Positions 42,325-47,228 of a stretch of DNA of 47,228 nt are shown piece by piece. The notes beneath the pieces are model-generated. The model saw only the letters and a list, made by a program, of their open reading frames with translations, was not told the origin of the DNA and made no database searches. How positions within the stretch are numbered: the first letter of the stretch is position 1; each line of letters opens with the position of its first letter. This DNA is from Moorena bouillonii PNG. Its GTDB lineage: Bacteria; Cyanobacteriota; Cyanobacteriia; Cyanobacteriales; Coleofasciculaceae. The position numbers were made by a program, and so were the translations under genes. The stretch lies in the NCBI RefSeq assembly GCF_001942495.1, contig NZ_MKZS01000001.1, forward strand, positions 4,296,436 to 4,343,663, in the 5' to 3' direction.

Positions 42325-43659
42325 ATGGCTCATTCACAAAAAAGTATTAGAGACCACACCAGACCGCGAAACCAGCCCAATATAGATAACAAAGTCATAG
42401 CTCAACAACTAGAAGATTTAGTCAAACCTTGCGTGTACAATCAACTAGCCTACTACCGCTCATTAGACATGAGAAGCAGGATATTGAGTTTACCATTGAT
42501 GCTGGCAGTGGTATTGAGTTTACTGTGGAGGCAAGTACCATCAGTAACAGAGCTCAATCGAATGCTAGCAAGGGAAAACTTGCTGTGGGCGAAGGCAGTG
42601 AAAGTGTCTCAACAAGCCCTATCTCAAAGATTCTTAACCTTTCCAGCATCATTGTTTCAAAGAGTACTAAAAGACTTACTAGTTTTGTTAAACCAACGTT
42701 GGCAGCAAAGAAACAGAGAAAGTCCGGTAAGCGTTAAAAGAGCGAGAAAGTATTTTGAACGTTTGTGGATAGTGGATGCTTCGACATTAGAGGCATTGTT
42801 TCGTAAGCTAAAAAGTTTAGAAACAGTACCTCTGGGTCAATTAGGAGGTAGAATCTGTGCGGTGGTAGATTTAGAAACACGCTTTCCAGTCGAAACCTGG
42901 TTTAAATCTAATCCTTACACCCATGAGAGTAACTTTGTGCCCAACTTGTTAGAATTGATCCCAGCCAAAACGCTACTCATCTTAGATAGAGGGTTTTGGA
43001 ACTTTCGCTTTTTTGAGGAGTTAATCAAGGGTAAATCCGACTTCATTACCAGGCTCAAAGGGAAAGCAAAATATAAATCTGTACGCACTTTGAGTCACTC
43101 TGGACAACATCATGACCAACTAATTAGGTTGGGAACAGGTTATCAAGGTAATCCAATTCTCAACTTACGTTTAGTAGAGGTAAAACATGGTTCAACATGG
43201 TATCGCTACCTAACTTCTGTGATAGAGCCTGAAGTTTTACCTCCCTACGTCGTAGCTGATTTGTACGCTCGTCGCTGGCGAATTGAGGAGACTTTTCTCA
43301 CTCTTAAACGCTTATTGGGTTTGAGTTACTTGTGGACTGGTTCTGTCAATGGTATTCAATTACAATTGTGGGCTACTTGGTTATTTTATGTGGTCTTAAT
43401 CGACCTATCCGATCAGGTAGCTTCAGAATTATCAATACCAATGGAGTGTATTTCTGTAGAAATGGTTTTTCGCGGACTGTATCATTTTGGAGTTGCCTAT
43501 CATCAAGGGAAAGCCACTGATCCAGTGGCCTATTTAACTGCTAAAGAGAACCAAGATTTGGGGGTTGTCAAAGCCCCTCGTACCAGGATAAAAAAACCTC
43601 CCCTTGATTTGTCTCCTTTCCCAAACTCAGAGGGCTTGACAAATTGCTCTTTTGCTTAA
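42325..43659 (+). CDS. IS4-family DDE transposase
   Basis: A protein of 444 residues, intact. The DDE triad is visible: D in RLWIVDASTLEALF, D in TLLILDRGFWNF, and E in the YREK-like block YARRWRIEETFLTLKRLL. The N-terminal 100 residues are a helical DNA-binding region. The gene ends 13 bp before the right end of the element, inside its inverted repeat. Upstream, the 22-bp tandem repeats and nested IS may affect its expression. Confidence 0.93.
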   Translation: MAHSQKSIRDHTRPRNQPNIDNKVIAQQLEDLVKPCVYNQLAYYRSLDMRSRILSLPLMLAVVLSLLWRQVPSVTELNRMLARENLLWAKAVKVSQQALSQRFLTFPASLFQRVLKDLLVLLNQRWQQRNRESPVSVKRARKYFERLWIVDASTLEALFRKLKSLETVPLGQLGGRICAVVDLETRFPVETWFKSNPYTHESNFVPNLLELIPAKTLLILDRGFWNFRFFEELIKGKSDFITRLKGKAKYKSVRTLSHSGQHHDQLIRLGTGYQGNPILNLRLVEVKHGSTWYRYLTSVIEPEVLPPYVVADLYARRWRIEETFLTLKRLLGLSYLWTGSVNGIQLQLWATWLFYVVLIDLSDQVASELSIPMECISVEMVFRGLYHFGVAYHQGKATDPVAYLTAKENQDLGVVKAPRTRIKKPPLDLSPFPNSEGLTNCSFA

Positions 43660-43699
43660 CTTGTCACCAATGGCTGATAGCTTACTCAAAAACAATAGC

Positions 43700-43910
43700 G
43701 CTATACTAATTGGTTTAGTAATCCATATGTGGAAAAAGTTGTGGAAAAATTCGGTGATTTTTCCACAGAGCATTTATACTCAGAAGCCAGATATTCTAGC
43801 AGTAAACTCGATCATAGCATCAAGCTCAAGCCGTTAATTGACAAGGTTTAATTAAAAGTTAATTAATTAACAAGCTTGAATTAATCAACTTTTAATTAAA
43901 ATATCGCTTT
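43700..43910. other. Probable oriC: DnaA boxes and AT-rich region
   Basis: Three TTTTCCACA DnaA boxes, the cyanobacterial consensus, lie within 40 bp: 43728-43736 and 43740-43748 on the minus strand and 43759-43767 on the plus strand. An extremely AT-rich stretch with TTAATTAA motifs follows at 43843-43905, a plausible unwinding element. The setting between dnaA and dnaN fits a chromosome origin. The IS4 element ends 55 bp from the first box. Confidence 0.7.
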
Positions 43911-43942
43911 ATAGCCTAATCAGGTATAGAGTATTTTTCCTT

Positions 43943-44008
43943 CCGATTCCCGATTCCCGATTCCCGATTCCCGATTCCCGATTCCCGATTCCCTACTCCC
44001 TGCTCCCT
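43943..44008. repeat. Heptamer repeat (GATTCCC)n after dnaA
   Basis: At least seven GATTCCC units followed by CTACTCC and CTGCTCC lie between the oriC-like region and the dnaA stop. Confidence 0.85.
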
Positions 44009-44062
44009 AAACGCCAAGACAAAAGTACCTCAAACGTCGCTGATAATTGCTATAAACACGCT

Positions 44063-45490
44063 TTATTTTTGGTTTTGACTCCTGGCTGTCAGATTTATGC
44101 GATCGCTTAACTGAGAAAGTTTCTGAGCTAACTCATCATCTTTTTCCCGAAGCTGAGCAATTTTATCGCAACTGTACATAACTGTCGTGTGGTCTTTGCC
44201 ACCAAATTCTTCCCCAATTCGGGGTAGGCTCAATTCTGTATGCTGCCTCATCAGATACATCCCAATTTGCCTAGCCGAACTAATTTCTCGCCTCCGAGAG
44301 CTACTTTTTAAGTCTTCCACTGAAAGATTAAACGTATCGGATATAGTACTTAAAATCACTTCAGGAGAAGTCTTAATCTTCTTGGTCGGTGGGTTCAAAA
44401 TCGGTGCAATATTTTCCACATTCATCGCTAAACCCGCAATCGATACATAAGTTACCGCCCTAATTAAAGCTCCCTCTAATTCTCTAATGTTAGAGGTATA
44501 GCTAGCAGCAATATACTCAACTACGTCGTGGGATAAACGTATATTTTCGTCCTCTGCCTTTTTTTGCAAGATAGCCATTCTGGTTTCTAAATCCGGTGGC
44601 TGAATATCAGCGATTAAACCCATAGAAAAGCGCGAACAAAGGCGTTCTTCCAAGCTATTAATCTGATGAGGAGGACGGTCTGATGCCAAGACAATTTGTT
44701 TACCAGCTTCGTGCAAAGTATTGAAGGTGTGGAAAAACTCTTCCTGAGTATATTCCTTACCTTCAAGAAACTGAATATCATCTACCAAAAGTACCTCAGC
44801 TGTCCGATAATGTTCTCGAAAGCTCTGGAGACTATCCTCGCGAATAGCAGAAATTAAATCATTAGTGAACTGCTCAGTAGAAACATAAAAAATTTTAGAG
44901 TCTGGGTTATTCTCCAAGCGGTAATGACCAATTGCCTGCATTAAGTGAGTTTTGCCTAAACCAACACCACCACAAAGAAACAGAGGGTTAAACTCCCGTC
45001 CTGGATACTCCCCTACCGCCAAAGATGCAGCATGAGCCATGCGATTATTAGGACCAACCACAAAGCGAGAGAAAACATGCTTAGGATTTAACTTAGACCG
45101 TCTTGGCTGGTTTTTAAAGGTATTTTGGGAATGATTAGTGGCTACGGGAAATGACCAGGAAAAGTCAACATCACCAGTCATTGACTTATTGTCTCCTGTA
45201 GCTGTTGTGAAGTGAATTTCCACTGGTTGACCTAAAATATCTTCCACGACATCAGCAATTGTTTTAACGTAATACTTCTGCAACCAATTTCTGGAAAAGG
45301 GATTGGGAGTGCGAATCAGCAAGCAGTTATTGTCAAGCTCTTGAGCGCTAGTTGTCTTGAGCCAAGTTTCAAAGGTGGGCTGACTCAGTTGTAGTTTGAG
45401 ACGTTCTAATACCTGAATCCATAGTTGTTCTGGGGAAATTTTCACCGTTTTTCTTCTACCGTAGTCAATGGTTTCTAAGCTAGATGTCAT
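44063..45490 (-). CDS. dnaA: Chromosomal replication initiator DnaA
   Basis: A protein of 475 residues from ATG 45490; a TTG two codons upstream is less likely. Domain I is at the N-terminus ([22 protein letters not shown]). The AAA+ core has Walker [17 protein letters not shown] and Walker [15 protein letters not shown]. Domain IV ends with the DnaA-box binding signature [16 protein letters not shown]. It opens the origin and recruits the helicase. Two further TTTTCCACA matches lie inside the gene near 44414 and 44737. Same strand as dnaN. Confidence 0.98.
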   Translation of the reverse strand: MTSSLETIDYGRRKTVKISPEQLWIQVLERLKLQLSQPTFETWLKTTSAQELDNNCLLIRTPNPFSRNWLQKYYVKTIADVVEDILGQPVEIHFTTATGDNKSMTGDVDFSWSFPVATNHSQNTFKNQPRRSKLNPKHVFSRFVVGPNNRMAHAASLAVGEYPGREFNPLFLCGGVGLGKTHLMQAIGHYRLENNPDSKIFYVSTEQFTNDLISAIREDSLQSFREHYRTAEVLLVDDIQFLEGKEYTQEEFFHTFNTLHEAGKQIVLASDRPPHQINSLEERLCSRFSMGLIADIQPPDLETRMAILQKKAEDENIRLSHDVVEYIAASYTSNIRELEGALIRAVTYVSIAGLAMNVENIAPILNPPTKKIKTSPEVILSTISDTFNLSVEDLKSSSRRREISSARQIGMYLMRQHTELSLPRIGEEFGGKDHTTVMYSCDKIAQLREKDDELAQKLSQLSDRINLTARSQNQK

Positions 45491-45634
45491 GAGCAACAGC
45501 CCAGACCAAAAGAATAAAAATTCCTTTCCCTATATCCAACCCCCCAAAACGGTTTACCGATTTTCAGCATATGAAGGTACTGTTTGAGCATTTGATCGAA
45601 TAAGCTTGACGGATATAGACGTTTGGCTTTTACT

Positions 45635-46171
45635 ATGGTGAGTGAAACACTACAAATTGCTCAGTTAGGCAACCCGATTTTACGGCAGCATACTCAGCGA
45701 GTACATAATTTGCTGGATGAACGCCTTCAACAACTGATTGATCACCTCATAGCAACTGCTACAGCAGCAAATGGGGTTGGCATTGCAGCACCCCAAGTAT
45801 CTCAATCCTATCGTTTGTTTATAGTAGCGTCTCGTCCGAATTTAAGGTATCCCCACGCACCGTTGATGGAACCAACGGCTATGATTAATCCTGGCATTAT
45901 TAGTCATGACACTGACATGGTTAAGGACTGGGAGGGGTGTCTGAGTATTCCCGGCATTCGAGGGTTAGTACCCAGGTATACTCGAATTGAGGTGGAGTAT
46001 ACTAATCGGTATGGTCAGTGTCAGCGGCAACAATTAACAGACTTTGTAGCCAGGATATTTCAGCATGAATATGACCATCTTGACGGGATTGTATTTTTAG
46101 ACCGAGTCGAGAGTACCCACGAGATGATGAGTGAGGAAGAATATCAGAAGCAGATTATTGCTAAGTTATAG
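45635..46171 (+). CDS. def: Peptide deformylase
   Basis: A protein of 178 residues from ATG 45635 (a TTG at 45623 would add four). It removes the formyl group from new polypeptides using a metal ion. All three signature blocks are present: GVGIAAPQ, EGCLSIPG (metal cysteine) and QHEYDHLDG (metal histidines and catalytic glutamate). It is divergent from dnaA; the tnpB element ends 19 bp after its stop. Confidence 0.97.
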   Translation: MVSETLQIAQLGNPILRQHTQRVHNLLDERLQQLIDHLIATATAANGVGIAAPQVSQSYRLFIVASRPNLRYPHAPLMEPTAMINPGIISHDTDMVKDWEGCLSIPGIRGLVPRYTRIEVEYTNRYGQCQRQQLTDFVARIFQHEYDHLDGIVFLDRVESTHEMMSEEEYQKQIIAKL

Positions 46172-46189
46172 CGATTGTCAAATCCTTTA

Positions 46190-46245
46190 GTGACGTACTC
46201 CCGACGTTGCCCTAACGGGACAACGCGGGCTTCTTGCCAACACCA
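46190..46245 (-). repeat. Right end of the tnpB element
   Basis: Read on the minus strand: AAGAAGCCCGCGTTG, a stem with CAACGTCGGG, then AGTACGTCAC ending at 46190. The same plan closes the RNA elements at 806 and 7801, so all three are probably recognised by one TnpA. The end of the guide RNA would lie here. Confidence 0.6.
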
Positions 46246-47228
46246 GGTATTCCTTCGGTTACTCGGCAAGCTTTACTTCTGACGGGACGTCCCACCGCCA
46301 AATCCAATATGTTTATTGCCGCATTCACATCACGATCCGCTGTAAAACCACAATGAGTACAAGAGTGGATGCGGTCTTTTAATTCTTTAGGAACTTTTGC
46401 TCCACAGTTAGAACAGTTTTGACTGGTATTTCTGGGGTTTACTGCCTTCGTGATCAGTCCAGCATTTGCGGCTTTGACTGACAAAATAGACAGAAATTGC
46501 CCCCATCCAGCATCTAATACAGATTTAGCTAGTTTAGTTCTAGTCAGACCTTTAATGTTGAGTTTCTCGTGAGCTACTAAATCGTGCTCATCCAATAACC
46601 TCTTTGCAGTTTTAAAATGAAAATCTTTTCGAGTGTCAGCTACTTTTTTATGAGCCTTTCCTAGATTGCTGACAGCTTTCTTTCTGTTATTACTTCCTTT
46701 CTTCGATCTACTGACAGCTTTCTGAATTTTCTTTAGTCGCTTTTGAGCTTTTCGGTAGTATTGGGGGATGGGCACTTCTGAGCCATCAGACTTTACCAGG
46801 AAAGATTTGAGTCCCATATCTATCCCGATAGGGTTGGTAACACTATCTACTGGGATAATTTTTGGTACAGTATCATCTTGAATTGACAGTGTGACATAAT
46901 AGCCATCAGCTTTTCGGGTGATAGTAGCTGTCTTTATCTTGAATCCTTCTGGGATAGGTCGATGATAAATCATCTTGACTTGGCCAAATTTTGGAAGAGT
47001 CAAAATATTCCCATTTATAGGATTCTTAGATAAAGAAGGAAAAGTAAAGGATTTGTATCTATTTTTACTCTTGAATCGAGGTTTTCCGCTTTTTCTTCCG
47101 TTGGTATCCCCTTTTAGGAATCGCTTAAAAGTCAGATCAACTCTTTTAACGCAGTCTTGTAATACGTGAGCATGAATGTCACTGTACCAAGGTCTGTCTT
47201 TCTTGAGTTGAGGCAGGGTTCTCTTCTG
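46212..47228 (-). CDS. tnpB: TnpB nuclease (IS200/IS605 OrfB), N-terminus beyond window
   Basis: The frame is open to the window edge, so the true start lies outside; a TTG at 47003 is not the start. RuvC residues are visible: D in [12 protein letters not shown] in [11 protein letters not shown] and D in [12 protein letters not shown]. The zinc finger has CSNCG and CTHCG. Basic regions ([19 protein letters not shown]) are typical. No tnpA is in view. It looks intact over the visible 338 residues and is a different subfamily from the frameshifted copy at 17177. Confidence 0.92.
   Translation of the reverse strand, partial: QKRTLPQLKKDRPWYSDIHAHVLQDCVKRVDLTFKRFLKGDTNGRKSGKPRFKSKNRYKSFTFPSLSKNPINGNILTLPKFGQVKMIYHRPIPEGFKIKTATITRKADGYYVTLSIQDDTVPKIIPVDSVTNPIGIDMGLKSFLVKSDGSEVPIPQYYRKAQKRLKKIQKAVSRSKKGSNNRKKAVSNLGKAHKKVADTRKDFHFKTAKRLLDEHDLVAHEKLNIKGLTRTKLAKSVLDAGWGQFLSILSVKAANAGLITKAVNPRNTSQNCSNCGAKVPKELKDRIHSCTHCGFTADRDVNAAINILDLAVGRPVRSKACRVTEGIPGVGKKPALSR

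Larger units (their letters stand above)
41060..43672 (+). mobile_element. IS4-family insertion sequence with nested IS
   Basis: Exact 38-bp inverted repeats lie at 41060-41097 and 43635-43672, beginning CATTGGTGACAAGTTAAGC. They are flanked by the 9-bp direct repeat GCTGATAGC at 41051-41059 and 43673-43681, a fresh target duplication inside a heptamer array. The transposase is at 42325-43659. Between the left repeat and the transposase sit a decayed IS5-type element (41130-42004) and ten 22-bp tandem repeats. The identical ends and open transposase suggest recent insertion and possibly present mobility. Confidence 0.93.

Noticed and set aside
42429-42737. 102-codon frame inside the IS4 transposase
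   Set aside because: An overlapping frame of an intact transposase with clear DDE residues; no independent evidence.

Overview
The window comes from a filamentous, probably marine, cyanobacterium of the Moorena/Lyngbya type. The evidence is psbI, the ARC6-like division gene ftn2/zipN, cyanobacterial groESL behind a CIRCE operator, DUF4912/DUF3493/DUF3769 proteins, many HIP1 (GCGATCGC) sites, and a very high load of heptanucleotide tandem repeats and GC-rich palindromic repeats. The genus is inferred from repeat style only.

Layout. 1-1534: no protein gene; a 21-bp hairpin and a mobile element carrying a structured RNA (207-806). 1535-5956: DUF4912 protein and ftn2/zipN, both minus. 6354-7382: pdhA, plus. 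7389-7801: a hairpin and a second, shorter copy of the structured-RNA element, whose right end supplies the last codons of hisZ. 7782-12307: hisZ with a one-base overlap to a J-domain/TPR gene, then groEL and groES, all minus. 12687-15471: ferredoxin-like gene, response regulator and argD, plus; xseA converges on argD. 17177-18257: frameshifted tnpB, then recA. 19838-21882: FHA protein, DUF3493 membrane protein, tRNA-Thr(CGT), psbI and its terminator. 22007-31605: LptD/OstA-like DUF3769 protein, then a Ser/Thr kinase-ATPase gene and a giant ATPase/TM/WD40/TPR gene. 32021-39417: a small gene split by a repeat, an ICMT-type methyltransferase, an unknown 682-residue protein and a GH38 alpha-mannosidase. 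39682-45490: dnaN and dnaA, same strand, separated by a likely oriC and a nested pair of insertion sequences. 45635-47228: def and a tnpB cut by the window edge.

Housekeeping genes cover replication and recombination (dnaA, dnaN, recA, xseA), folding (groESL), central metabolism (pdhA, argD, hisZ), translation (def, tRNA-Thr) and photosystem II (psbI). The accessory theme is repeat invasion. Repeats sit not only between genes but in frame inside at least four coding regions: the mannosidase, the DUF3769 protein, the WD40 protein and the 682-residue protein. One insertion in the mannosidase has terminal inverted repeats and a perfect 8-bp target duplication, 156 bp in total, and leaves the frame open.

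The strongest candidate for a little-described system is the pair of structured RNA elements at 207-806 and 7489-7801. Each has a perfect 13-bp stem with four compensatory pair changes between copies, conserved loop motifs, and a right end resembling that of the tnpB element at 46190. They look like HEARO/omega-RNA-type elements of the IS200/IS605 world without a nuclease gene. That identity is inferred and needs a covariance-model search.
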